Below, in pieces: positions 50,695 through 58,194 of a stretch of DNA of 64,000 nt. The position numbers were made by a program, and so were the translations under genes. The notes beneath the pieces were generated by a model, which worked only from the letters and a program-made list of their open reading frames with translations, made no database searches and was not told the DNA's origin. The stretch lies in the NCBI GenBank assembly GCA_934591845.1, contig CAKTPO010000005.1, positions 46,403 through 110,402 of the forward strand, read 5' to 3'. This DNA is from an uncultured Oscillospiraceae bacterium (GTDB lineage: Bacteria; Bacillota; Clostridia; Oscillospirales; Oscillospiraceae). Numbering within the stretch: position 1 is the first letter of the stretch; each line of letters begins with the position of its first letter.

Positions 50695-50832
50695 ATGGAA
50701 AATGAAGAAGAAAAGCAGTCCGGTTACGTTCCCCGGCCTGCCTGGCAGGTTTGGGCCGCCCGGGTGGGGGTCGTGCTTGCGGTTTTGTTTGTGATTTATC
50801 AGCTGTATCTTATCGCCGGAGGGCACCTGTAA
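50695..50832 (+). CDS. Small single-pass membrane protein upstream of ruvC
   Basis: A 45-residue protein: MENEEEKQSGYVPRPAWQVWA then one membrane helix (ARVGVVLAVLFVIYQLYLIAGG). ATG at 50695 follows GAGGTG by nine bases and the stop overlaps the ruvC start (TAATG), implying translation coupling. No function is known. The overlap and good coding composition make it more likely real than chance. Confidence 0.65.
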   Translation: MENEEEKQSGYVPRPAWQVWAARVGVVLAVLFVIYQLYLIAGGHL

Positions 50833-51326
50833 TGCGGATCCTGGGCATTGACCCGGGCTACGGTATTACGGGCTTCGGTATTCTGGAAGCCCAGCGGGGC
50901 CGCTGTCAGCTTCTGCGCTGCGGGGCCATCACCACCCCGCCCAATACGGATTTTTCCTGGCGGCTGGGGGAAATCTACAACAACATGACGGAACTGCTGC
51001 AATTGGCTCAGGCCGATGCCGTGGCCATTGAGGAACTGTTTTTCGGCAACAACGTCACCACCGGCATCAAGGTCGCCCAGGCCCGGGGGGTCATTTTGCT
51101 GGCGGTGCAGCAGGCCGGTGTTCCGGTCTTTGAATACAAGCCCATGCAGGTCAAACAGGCTGTGGTAGGCTATGGCAATGCCACCAAGCATCAGGTCATG
51201 GATATGACCAAACGCATTCTGGGGCTGCCCGCCGTTCCCAAGCCTGACGATGCCGCCGACGCGGTGGCCATCGCCCTGTGTCATGCCCGCTCCTGCACCT
51301 CCCTACTTGCCATGCCTCAAAAATAA
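50832..51326 (+). CDS. ruvC: Holliday junction endonuclease RuvC
   Basis: A 164-residue resolvase. Acidic active-site residues lie in MRILGIDPGYGITGFGI (Asp7), IEELFFGNN (Glu) and KPDDAADAVAIALCH (Asp pair). It cuts junctions presented by RuvAB. Its ATG overlaps the small membrane protein's stop, and ruvA follows 12 bases later. Chosen start gives the usual length. Confidence 0.97.
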   Translation: MRILGIDPGYGITGFGILEAQRGRCQLLRCGAITTPPNTDFSWRLGEIYNNMTELLQLAQADAVAIEELFFGNNVTTGIKVAQARGVILLAVQQAGVPVFEYKPMQVKQAVVGYGNATKHQVMDMTKRILGLPAVPKPDDAADAVAIALCHARSCTSLLAMPQK

Positions 51327-51338
51327 GGAGAAGCCAAT

Positions 51339-51941
51339 ATGCTATATTATGTTTCCGGTACGGTCACCCTGCTGGAGCCTGGCCTGGCGGTCATTGACTG
51401 CGGCGGCGTGGGCTATGGCTGCCGGGTCACCGCCTATACCGCCGCCCAATTAAAACTGAATACCACTGCCAAACTCTATATCACCGAGTCCATCCGGGAA
51501 GATGCCTACGACCTTTACGGATTTGTCTCCCGGGAGGAGCAGCGCTGCTATGAGCTGCTCACCGCCGTCAACGGCGTAGGCCCCAAGGCCGCCATGGCCA
51601 TTCTCTCCTCCGGCGGCCCCCAGAACTTTACCCTGGCCGTTATGACGGGTGACGAAAAAATGCTCACCGCCGCTCAGGGTGTGGGCAAGAAAATCGCCCA
51701 ACGGATCATTCTGGAATTGAAAGACAAAATCGGCGGTAGCTCCATGGAGCTGGACTTTTCCGCAGGACCCGCCGCCGTTCCCAAGCAGGGGAGCAACAAT
51801 CTGGCTTTGGCCAATGCCGCTCTACAGGAGTTAGGCTACTCTGCCGCAGAAATCGCCCTGGCCCTGAAGGGGGTAGACCCCGAGGCCAGCACCGAGGATA
51901 TGGTGCGCCATGCCCTGCGGGCCATGGTGTTAAAGGGCTGA
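51339..51941 (+). CDS. ruvA: Holliday junction helicase subunit RuvA
   Basis: A 200-residue tetrameric junction-binding protein. The N-terminal OB domain (MLYYVSGTVTLLEPGLAVIDCGGVGYGCRV) and two helix-hairpin-helix motifs (LLTAVNGVGPKAAMAILS and LTAAQGVGKKIAQRIILELKDKIG) are visible, with a C-terminal UBA-like domain ALQELGYSAAEIALALKG that contacts RuvB. It lies between ruvC and ruvB. Confidence 0.97.
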   Translation: MLYYVSGTVTLLEPGLAVIDCGGVGYGCRVTAYTAAQLKLNTTAKLYITESIREDAYDLYGFVSREEQRCYELLTAVNGVGPKAAMAILSSGGPQNFTLAVMTGDEKMLTAAQGVGKKIAQRIILELKDKIGGSSMELDFSAGPAAVPKQGSNNLALANAALQELGYSAAEIALALKGVDPEASTEDMVRHALRAMVLKG

Positions 51942-51955
51942 TAGGAGGATAATAC

Positions 51956-52993
51956 ATGAGTCTGGAATTTTCTCAGGAGGTGGAAGCCCCCCTGGTGCTG
52001 CCCACCTTTACCCCCCAGGATGCCGGTGAGATCGGTCTGCGGCCAAAGCTTCTGTCGGACTATACCGGTCAGGAAAAGGCCAAGGGAAACCTCTCTATTT
52101 ATATTGAAGCCGCCCGACGGCGAAATGAACCTTTGGATCATGTGCTGCTCTACGGCCCTCCCGGCCTGGGAAAAACCACCCTGGCCGGTGTCATTGCCAA
52201 CGAAATGGGGGCCGGTATCCGCATTACCTCCGGCCCCGCCATTGAAAAGCCCGGCGACCTGGCGGCGCTTCTGACCAACCTGAACGCCGGAGACATTCTG
52301 TTCATCGATGAGATCCACCGTCTGAACCGGGTGGTAGAAGAAATTCTCTACCCGGCCATGGAGGATTTTGCCATTGACATTATTGTAGGCAAAGGCCCCA
52401 GTGCCAACTCCATCCGGCTGGATTTGCCCAAGTTCACCCTGGTAGGGGCCACCACCCGGGCCGGTCAGCTCTCTGCCCCCCTGCGGGACCGGTTTGGTGT
52501 TTCCTTGCGGCTGGAACTGTACACTCCGGAAGAACTGTCCGCCATTGTGACCCGGTCCGCCACCATTCTGGGCATGGCCATTGACCCGGCGGGGGCCATG
52601 GAAATCGCTTCCAGAAGCCGGGGTACTCCCCGAATTGCCAACCGCTTCCTGCGGCGGGTTCGGGATTTTGCCCAGGTCATGGGAGACGGCACCATTACCA
52701 AAGAGGCCGCCGACCTGGCTCTGCGGCGGCTGGAAGTGGACCAGTTGGGGCTGGATGTGATTGACCGCCGCATGCTCACCGCCATCATCCAGAACTACAA
52801 CGGCGGCCCCGTGGGTCTTGAAACCCTGGCCGCCACCATTGGCGAGGAGGCCGTAACGCTGGAAGATGTTTATGAACCCTACCTGATGCAGCTGGGCTTT
52901 TTGACCAGAACCCCCCGGGGCCGCTGCGTCACCCCCCTGGCTTATGACCACCTGCACATCCCCTACCAGGGGCAGACCCAGTTTTCCCTGTGA
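51956..52993 (+). CDS. ruvB: Holliday junction branch migration helicase RuvB
   Basis: A 345-residue AAA+ motor. [19 protein letters not shown] is Walker [27 protein letters not shown]alker B, and [17 protein letters not shown] the sensor and arginine-finger region; a winged-helix domain with [11 protein letters not shown] ends the protein. It completes the ruvCAB operon. AGGAGG precedes the ATG. Confidence 0.98.
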   Translation: MSLEFSQEVEAPLVLPTFTPQDAGEIGLRPKLLSDYTGQEKAKGNLSIYIEAARRRNEPLDHVLLYGPPGLGKTTLAGVIANEMGAGIRITSGPAIEKPGDLAALLTNLNAGDILFIDEIHRLNRVVEEILYPAMEDFAIDIIVGKGPSANSIRLDLPKFTLVGATTRAGQLSAPLRDRFGVSLRLELYTPEELSAIVTRSATILGMAIDPAGAMEIASRSRGTPRIANRFLRRVRDFAQVMGDGTITKEAADLALRRLEVDQLGLDVIDRRMLTAIIQNYNGGPVGLETLAATIGEEAVTLEDVYEPYLMQLGFLTRTPRGRCVTPLAYDHLHIPYQGQTQFSL

Positions 52994-53082
52994 TTTACGT
53001 ATCCTTTTCACCAAAAACTTTGGCCGAATACTGGAAATATTGCATAAATCTCAAATAGTTGGAGAAAAATTTTCATAAAGGA

Positions 53083-53111
53083 TTGACAAATCCCCCTGGA
53101 TTGTGTATAAT
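53083..53111 (+). promoter_or_regulatory. Consensus sigma-A promoter of the zinc-ribbon gene
   Basis: TTGACA (53083-53088) and TATAAT (53106-53111) are spaced by 17 bases, with an extended TGTG before the -10. The leader is about 95 bases. This is among the strongest promoters in the window. Confidence 0.9.
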
Positions 53112-53213
53112 CCAACATGCGGTAAATGACAGCCGCATATTTTATTCACCCTGCGTTACAACCATTTCCTGGTAGATTTTCACGGGGCAAAAAACCGAAG
53201 AGAGGTATTTCCA

Positions 53214-53492
53214 ATGTACGAAGATAAGACTTTAGTTTGCAAAGATTGCGGCAACGAGTTCGTGTTCACCGCCGGTGAGCAGGAGTTCTACGCAGAGCGT
53301 GGCTTCCAGAATGAGCCTCAGCGCTGCAAGGCCTGCCGTGATGCTCGCAAGAACAATGCCCGTGGCCCCCGTGAGTTCTTCACCGCTACTTGCGCACGCT
53401 GCGGCGGCGAGGCAAAGGTGCCCTTCCAGCCCAAGTCCGACCGTCCCGTATTCTGCAGCGAGTGCTTCGCTCAGATGCGTGCCAACGGCTAA
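53214..53492 (+). CDS. Zinc-ribbon protein (zf-trcl type)
   Basis: A 92-residue protein with four CxxC pairs: VCKDCGNEF, RCKACRDAR, TCARCGGEA and FCSECFAQM. Two zinc ribbons are thus expected. This family is common in Clostridia, with no assigned function. Its perfect promoter, very biased codon use and strong terminator indicate a highly expressed single gene, perhaps a nucleic-acid-binding protein. Confidence 0.85.
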   Translation: MYEDKTLVCKDCGNEFVFTAGEQEFYAERGFQNEPQRCKACRDARKNNARGPREFFTATCARCGGEAKVPFQPKSDRPVFCSECFAQMRANG

Positions 53493-53506
53493 GATGCAAT
53501 GAGCTG

Positions 53507-53539
53507 CCCCGGAAAGGTTCTTCCTTTCCGGGGTTTTTT
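53507..53539 (+). terminator. Rho-independent terminator
   Basis: CCCCGGAAAG and CTTTCCGGGG pair around a short loop, followed by six T. It ends the zinc-ribbon transcript one base before family B copy 4. Confidence 0.92.
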
Positions 53540-53540
53540 C

Positions 53541-53707
53541 TAGGGCAACACCGCACAATTGCGTCTGCGGACATCAGCGGATCTTTTGGCCCAATATTGC
53601 AGTTTGAAAAACTTGAAATACACAAAGTATTCCTGCGTTTTTCAAACTTTATCTTGGGCCAAAATCTCTCGCTGATGTCTCTTGCCGAATTGTGCGGTGC
53701 TGCCCTG
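53541..53707. repeat. Family B palindromic element, copy 4 (variant outer stem)
   Basis: The inner layout matches other copies (GCGGATCTTTTGG, GAAATACACAAAGTATTCC, CAAAATCTCTCGC), but the outer arms are different: GGGCAACACCGCACAATTG pairs with AATTGTGCGGTGCTGCCC. The apical arms GTTTGAAAAACTTG and CGTTTTTCAAAC also pair. Sequence has changed while pairing is kept. It lies between the zinc-ribbon gene and the 3' end of yolD. Confidence 0.85.
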
Positions 53708-53717
53708 ATTTTTCCCA

Positions 53718-54119
53718 TTATTCCACCGTCAGATCACAAATTCTGAAAAACGGGATCTCCCGGCCGTCGGTCAGTATCAGGCCGCCCTGGTACTGATCGA
53801 TTTTTTTGAGTCGGCCCGTTACGGTTTCAAATCGGCCTCCCTCTTTCACCCGGTCCTCATAGTAGACGGTCATGGTGATCTGGGGCTGGGTGTCCAGCAG
53901 TTCCCGAGCTTTCCGAAGTTGGGCGTTCAGGGCATCCAGGCTTTCCTCTGTCAGATACACCGGATGTTGGGTCAGTCTTGCCGCCTCCTGTAACACCGCC
54001 TCATAGCCCGTCAGGGCCGCAAAGGGGGCGAACTGGGCCGCCCGGTCCTCCACCGCCATCCGGGCCCGGGTGCTGGGTTTGGGCCAGGGGGTGTGCAGAA
54101 TATCGTCGTACTTTCCCAT
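53718..54119 (-). CDS. YolD-like protein
   Basis: A 133-residue YolD-family protein. MGKYDDILHTPWPKPSTRARMAVEDRAAQFAPFAALTGYEAVLQEAARLT is the typical opening, and the C-terminal half has the beta-rich YYEDRVKEGGRFETVTGRLKKIDQYQGGLILTDGREIPFFRICDL. YolD genes commonly follow Y-family polymerase genes, and it is thought to be an accessory factor there. It lies eight bases after the polymerase stop codon. Confidence 0.88.
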   Translation of the reverse strand: MGKYDDILHTPWPKPSTRARMAVEDRAAQFAPFAALTGYEAVLQEAARLTQHPVYLTEESLDALNAQLRKARELLDTQPQITMTVYYEDRVKEGGRFETVTGRLKKIDQYQGGLILTDGREIPFFRICDLTVE

Positions 54120-54127
54120 GCCGCCTC

Positions 54128-55621
54128 CTATGCCTTGTGGCCGCCGATCTGGTCATTGCGCTGCCGGGCGGTGGCCCCTTCTTCCAGGTTCATCCCCCGG
54201 AAAATGGCGTTCTTTCCAAATTTCTTTTTGATTTCCAGCATGGCTTTCAGCCGTGCCTCCTCCCGCTCCAATTCTTCCTGTCGGCTTTTGTTTTCCACAG
54301 GGTCTGTGAATAAATCCAGCTGCTCCATGGCCGCCTGCTCCTGCCGCACCTGTTGGGCCTCGTGGAGCTCCGCCGTCAGGGTCAGCCGCCGCTGTAATAA
54401 CTGGGGATCTGCGATGCGGTCGTAGAGCTCCATAAAGGCCCCCACGATCAGCTTTTGGGAAGCGCATTTCTGGGGCAGGGTGATGGTGCCATGGGCACTT
54501 TTGGGGACTTGTCGGCCATACCGGTCCGTAACGCAGGGGCCTGTATAGCCATGGTCCTGCCCTGTCAGGCTTTCCCGGTCGTAGCCCAGGGTCAGGGTGA
54601 GCTTTTGGGTCATCAGGTTCTTCTCCACCAGGTCCATGGCCAGGGCATCCGCCATTTCCCGGACCACCAACCGGGCCTTCCCCCAGTCATAGGGGCATTG
54701 CAGCACCTGGCCGCTGCTGACGGACCGGGTTTCCGGCTTGTAGGCCTTGATTTGAGCAATGGTACAGGGCTCATAGCCCCAGGCATGGTCAATCAGCAGT
54801 TCCGCCTGAACACCAAAGAGCTTATACAGGCTCTCTGCCCCAAAAGGCCCCGGGTCCAGCGACAGACGGGCCAGATCCCCCATGGTGTAAATGCCCCGGC
54901 GTTCCAGCTTTTTGGCGTAGCCCGGGCCCAGCCGCCAGAAATCCGTCAAGGGCCGGTGGTCCCATAGCTGTTGGCGGTAGCTCATCTCGTCCAGTTGGGC
55001 CACTCTGGCTCCATAGGCATCGGGCTGGCAGTGCTTGGCCAGAATATCCATGGCGATTTTGCATAGGTATAGATTGGTACCCACCCCGGCTGTGGCGGTA
55101 ATGCCCGTGGCCTCATAGACCTCCCGGATGAGCTTCCGGGCAAAGCCCACCCCATCCAGGCCATAGAGCTTTAAATAGGCGGTGGCATCGATGAACACCT
55201 CGTCCACGGAGTACACATGCAGGTCCTCCGGGGCCACAAATTTCAGGTAGATGCTGTAAATAAAGCTGCTGCACTCCATATAGTGACCCATTCTGGGAGG
55301 GGCCACATAGTAATCCAGCTTCCAGTCCCTGTGGGCCTCTAAGTCCTTGCTGTCACGGGCTACTCCGGTAAAGTCCCGGCCCCGGTTGCTGCCCCGGCGC
55401 AGGGCATTCACCTCTGCCACCCGCTGGACCACCTCAAAAAGTCTGGCCCTGCCGGAAATCCCGTGGGCTTTCAGAGCGGGAGATACCGCAAGGCAAATGG
55501 TTTTCTCGGTACGGCTGGGATCCGCCACCACCAGATGGGTGGTCATGGGGTCCAGGCCCCGCTCCACGCACTCTACGGAAGCGTAAAAGGATTTTAAGTC
55601 GATGGCAACATAGGTTTTCAC
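54128..55621 (-). CDS. Y-family DNA polymerase (UmuC/UvrX-like), SOS-type
   Basis: A 497-residue translesion polymerase. MKTYVAIDLKSFYASVECVERGLDP carries the first metal Asp and the steric-gate region, and VYSVDEVFIDAT holds the catalytic DE pair. A thumb with helix-hairpin-helix (FWRLGPGYAKKLERRGIYTMGDLARL) follows, and a QLDLF beta-clamp motif lies near residue 450. A GTG at 55621 fits AAGGGGG; the open frame also starts three codons earlier. Transcribed with yolD from a promoter containing a LexA-type box, with family B copy 5 filling the leader. Confidence 0.92.
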   Translation of the reverse strand: MKTYVAIDLKSFYASVECVERGLDPMTTHLVVADPSRTEKTICLAVSPALKAHGISGRARLFEVVQRVAEVNALRRGSNRGRDFTGVARDSKDLEAHRDWKLDYYVAPPRMGHYMECSSFIYSIYLKFVAPEDLHVYSVDEVFIDATAYLKLYGLDGVGFARKLIREVYEATGITATAGVGTNLYLCKIAMDILAKHCQPDAYGARVAQLDEMSYRQQLWDHRPLTDFWRLGPGYAKKLERRGIYTMGDLARLSLDPGPFGAESLYKLFGVQAELLIDHAWGYEPCTIAQIKAYKPETRSVSSGQVLQCPYDWGKARLVVREMADALAMDLVEKNLMTQKLTLTLGYDRESLTGQDHGYTGPCVTDRYGRQVPKSAHGTITLPQKCASQKLIVGAFMELYDRIADPQLLQRRLTLTAELHEAQQVRQEQAAMEQLDLFTDPVENKSRQEELEREEARLKAMLEIKKKFGKNAIFRGMNLEEGATARQRNDQIGGHKA

Positions 55622-55643
55622 AAGGCCCACCCCCTTTTTTTTG

Positions 55644-55808
55644 GGGGAAACTCTGAATAAATCGCCTGCGGCTGGACAGCGGATCTTTTGCTTCCATGCT
55701 GCGGTTCTAAAAGTGGGAAATACACAAAGTATTCCCTCACTTTTAGAACCTTGCCTGGAAACAAAATCTCTCGCTGCCAGCTCTTGTCGATTTAATCAGA
55801 GCTTCCCT
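55644..55808. repeat. Family B palindromic element, copy 5
   Basis: Outer arms GGGAAACTCTGAATAAATCG and CGATTTAATCAGAGCTTCCC as in copy 1; inner GCGGATCTTTTGC with CAAAATCTCTCGC; apical GGTTCTAAAAGTGGGAAATAC pairs with GTATTCCCTCACTTTTAGAACC. It has the same orientation as copy 4 and lies between the polymerase promoter and its ribosome binding site. Confidence 0.88.
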
Positions 55809-55820
55809 TAATTCCACTCT

Positions 55821-55849
55821 ATTATAGAACATATGTTTTTCTCTGTCAA
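55821..55849 (-). promoter_or_regulatory. Consensus promoter of the polymerase gene with LexA-type box
   Basis: On the minus strand TTGACA (55849-55844) and TATAAT (55826-55821) are spaced by 17 bases. The spacer contains GAACATATGTTT (plus strand 55827-55838), matching the Gram-positive LexA core GAACRNRYGTTY. Binding there would block polymerase, giving DNA-damage control. Confidence 0.8.
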
Positions 55850-55853
55850 TAGA

Positions 55854-55882
55854 TTGACGGCTCCGCCTTCGCCTGATATAAT
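55854..55882 (+). promoter_or_regulatory. Sigma-A promoter of the zinc-ribbon membrane protein gene
   Basis: TTGACG (55854-55859) and TATAAT (55877-55882) are spaced by 17 bases. It diverges from the polymerase promoter, with its -35 about 15 bases from the LexA-type box. Confidence 0.8.
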
Positions 55883-55907
55883 ATAGAAAAGAAAGGAGGC
55901 CACGCCT

Positions 55908-56999
55908 ATGGCTCGATACGTCTGTCCCAGCTGCGGCAGCCCGTTTAACGGGAAAAAATGCAAGAACTGTGCCTACGAGTCCTTTAGCGAGGAGATTGCC
56001 CACCGCACCCACGTCCATCAGGGGGAACCGCTGGTTATCCAGGGCCAAACCCGGAAGCCCATCCCCTACAAAGACCCCTTTGACTGCCCCCGGCAGGATC
56101 GAAAGAAGGGGAAGCGCAAGGGCCTGCCTACGGCGGCGGTCATTGCCATTCTGGGTCTCTTTCTGGCCAACCCCTTTGGCCTGTTGATGCGCCGCCTGAC
56201 GGGCAGCGACTATGTGGCCCTTCCCCCCATCCGGGAGCAGGTGGAAAGCGTAAGCCTGCCTTTGAACGGTGCCACATTGCTAGACAATGAGGACTTTACC
56301 GTCATTTCCCAGTGGGAGGACAGTGAGACAGATTCCATCCCCATCTACATTACAAACCACACGGACCGGGATTATGTATTTTTGCTGGAACGGCTGTTTG
56401 TCAATGACCTGTGCCTGTCGGACTTTGCCAGCCTTTACATCGAAGCCGCCCCCGGCGAAACCGCTTTGGGTCAGCTGTGGCTCAGCCAGAAAGGTCTTGC
56501 CGCAGGAAACATCGCCCAAATCCAGAACATCAACTTTGACCTGACGGCCTACGACGACAAAGACGACACCGCAGACCCCATTTACCTGAACGACCTGACC
56601 ATCCAGGGCAACGCCGCCCCGGATTACCGGCACACCCTGGCCCTGCCAGAAAAGCCCATCTACGACTCCGGAGACCTGGTACTCTACGGCCTTGGCCCTA
56701 TCAGCGATTATTTCTCTGAGGACCAGCTGATAGATTCCTCCATCATCCTGTGTGCCAAAAACAACACCGACCAGGATATGCAGCTTCTGGGGGAGGATAT
56801 TCAGGTCAACGGCAAAGACACCGAAGCGTTTCTCTGGGCCGAGCTTCCCGCCCAGTCCACCAGTGTCTTTTGCCTGGAACTCTACAGCGTTCCCCAGGAG
56901 GACTGGAATTCTCTCCAAAAAATCACCGCCGCCCTCACCGCCCAAACCCAGGACACCGGCTGGGAACTGGGCGTGCTGGACATTCCCGTAAAACGCTGA
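55908..56999 (+). CDS. Zinc-ribbon membrane protein of unknown function
   Basis: A 363-residue protein. Residues 6-20 form a short zinc ribbon (CPSCGSPFNGKKCKNC). A membrane segment (LPTAAVIAILGLFLANPFGLLM, about 75-96) follows, then a large outward domain with beta-rich repeats, seen as SIPIYITNHTDRDYVFLLERLFVNDL and SSIILCAKNNTDQDMQLLGEDIQVNG, which look like two similar units. The ribbon-TM-domain layout is common in Clostridia and has no known function. It diverges from the SOS polymerase gene and has its own terminator. Confidence 0.7.
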   Translation: MARYVCPSCGSPFNGKKCKNCAYESFSEEIAHRTHVHQGEPLVIQGQTRKPIPYKDPFDCPRQDRKKGKRKGLPTAAVIAILGLFLANPFGLLMRRLTGSDYVALPPIREQVESVSLPLNGATLLDNEDFTVISQWEDSETDSIPIYITNHTDRDYVFLLERLFVNDLCLSDFASLYIEAAPGETALGQLWLSQKGLAAGNIAQIQNINFDLTAYDDKDDTADPIYLNDLTIQGNAAPDYRHTLALPEKPIYDSGDLVLYGLGPISDYFSEDQLIDSSIILCAKNNTDQDMQLLGEDIQVNGKDTEAFLWAELPAQSTSVFCLELYSVPQEDWNSLQKITAALTAQTQDTGWELGVLDIPVKR

Positions 57000-57017
57000 C
57001 CATCTGCCCCACACAAC

Positions 57018-57065
57018 AAATCCCCCTCTGCCGCCCAGCGTTTTGGGATGGCAGAGGGGGATTTT
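57018..57065. terminator. Bidirectional terminator
   Basis: AAATCCCCCTCTGCC pairs with GGCAGAGGGGGATTT, flanked by A-rich and T-rich sequence. It serves the convergent zinc-ribbon membrane protein and sigma-operon genes. Confidence 0.85.
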
Positions 57066-57083
57066 CTAAGGAGGCTCGGATAA

Positions 57084-58139
57084 TCAGGGAAATTCAATAC
57101 GGGCCACATCCTCCGGGGCAATGGGGCGGTCGAATACATAGAGGCATTCTTCCTGGTTTCCCCGGTAGATGGAGGTTCGGAAATGGGCCTCTATTTTTGT
57201 TCCGTCCTGCATGACCAGGGAAATGGGGCCAAGGGTGATCCCCTCCCAGGAGCCTGTCAGGGGCATGTTATAGCGCAGGGTCGCTGAAAGAGAACGCAGT
57301 TCAAAAGACGTGACCCGCACTTTCAAGGGGAACTGACGGTTTCTGAACGTGCGAAAAGCGGCGCATCGTACAGCGTTTTCCACAAGCTCTGTGGAATTCG
57401 TCACAAGCAGGTCCTCCGAAAAGGTCACCTGAAACGCCCAAGTTCCTTGGCAGAGCGTTGTAAGCGTGTTCTTTTCGGCAGAACGGTTTTCTTCCCAGAT
57501 CTCATGGACGGTGATATTCCACTGGGTTCCATCCGTTATGGAGAAGTCCGACCCCTTCGGCGGCTGAAAGAGCCACTCAAAAAGGCCATAAACAGTGCCG
57601 TCATTGGGGTTTTCATCTTGCAGCGGTTCTTCCCCATAGACCCCCAGCGAATAATCTCCCTCACCAGAATGTGGTATCTGCATATCCGTGGTGCAGCGCA
57701 GCTGATACCCGTCCCCATTTAAGACCGTTCCCTCAGGCCCATCGATCCGGTATTTGATGAGCATCCGATACCCGTCACTGATGCCGGATTCCAGGGTGAC
57801 GGTATAGCCGTTGCAGGTCACACTCTGGTCCAGCTTTACCAGGCCCCGATTCCAAATCTGCTGCTGACGACCGGTCAGACCTTCCAAGTTTTCAGTAGAT
57901 GCGTTTGAGGAAAAGAAGTCCCTGTACCAGCGGTCGGCATACCAGCTGCTCCCGGTAACCACATACACCACCGTACACCCCACCAGCAGCAGAGCCAGGG
58001 CGATCACGGCCGCCAGAAGCCAAAGTCTTTTCTTTGCCACTGGCCGCAGCTTTCCCTTTTCCTGCCGAAAAGCCGCCGCGGCCATGACAAAGCCATCCTC
58101 AATGCCGCCCAGGCCATTTATAATATCCATTGGATTCAT
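57084..58139 (-). CDS. Membrane anti-sigma-like protein, smaller sensor of the second ECF operon
   Basis: A 351-residue protein starting MNPMDIINGLGGIEDGFVMAAAAFRQEKG, followed by a basic stretch and one membrane helix (LWLLAAVIALALLLVGCTVVYVV) and an outward beta-rich domain (VTCNGYTVTLESGISDGYRMLIKYRIDGP) of the DUF4179 kind. The first 60 residues match those of the neighbouring larger sensor closely. ATG at 58139 follows GGAGGA. It is the third gene after the ECF sigma factor; the short cytosolic segment is the presumed sigma-binding part. Confidence 0.8.
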   Translation of the reverse strand: MNPMDIINGLGGIEDGFVMAAAAFRQEKGKLRPVAKKRLWLLAAVIALALLLVGCTVVYVVTGSSWYADRWYRDFFSSNASTENLEGLTGRQQQIWNRGLVKLDQSVTCNGYTVTLESGISDGYRMLIKYRIDGPEGTVLNGDGYQLRCTTDMQIPHSGEGDYSLGVYGEEPLQDENPNDGTVYGLFEWLFQPPKGSDFSITDGTQWNITVHEIWEENRSAEKNTLTTLCQGTWAFQVTFSEDLLVTNSTELVENAVRCAAFRTFRNRQFPLKVRVTSFELRSLSATLRYNMPLTGSWEGITLGPISLVMQDGTKIEAHFRTSIYRGNQEECLYVFDRPIAPEDVARIEFP

Positions 58140-58194
58140 ATATGCTCCTCCTGCATTCTTTCGGCGGTCAGCCACTTGAGTCGTTGCGGCTGAC

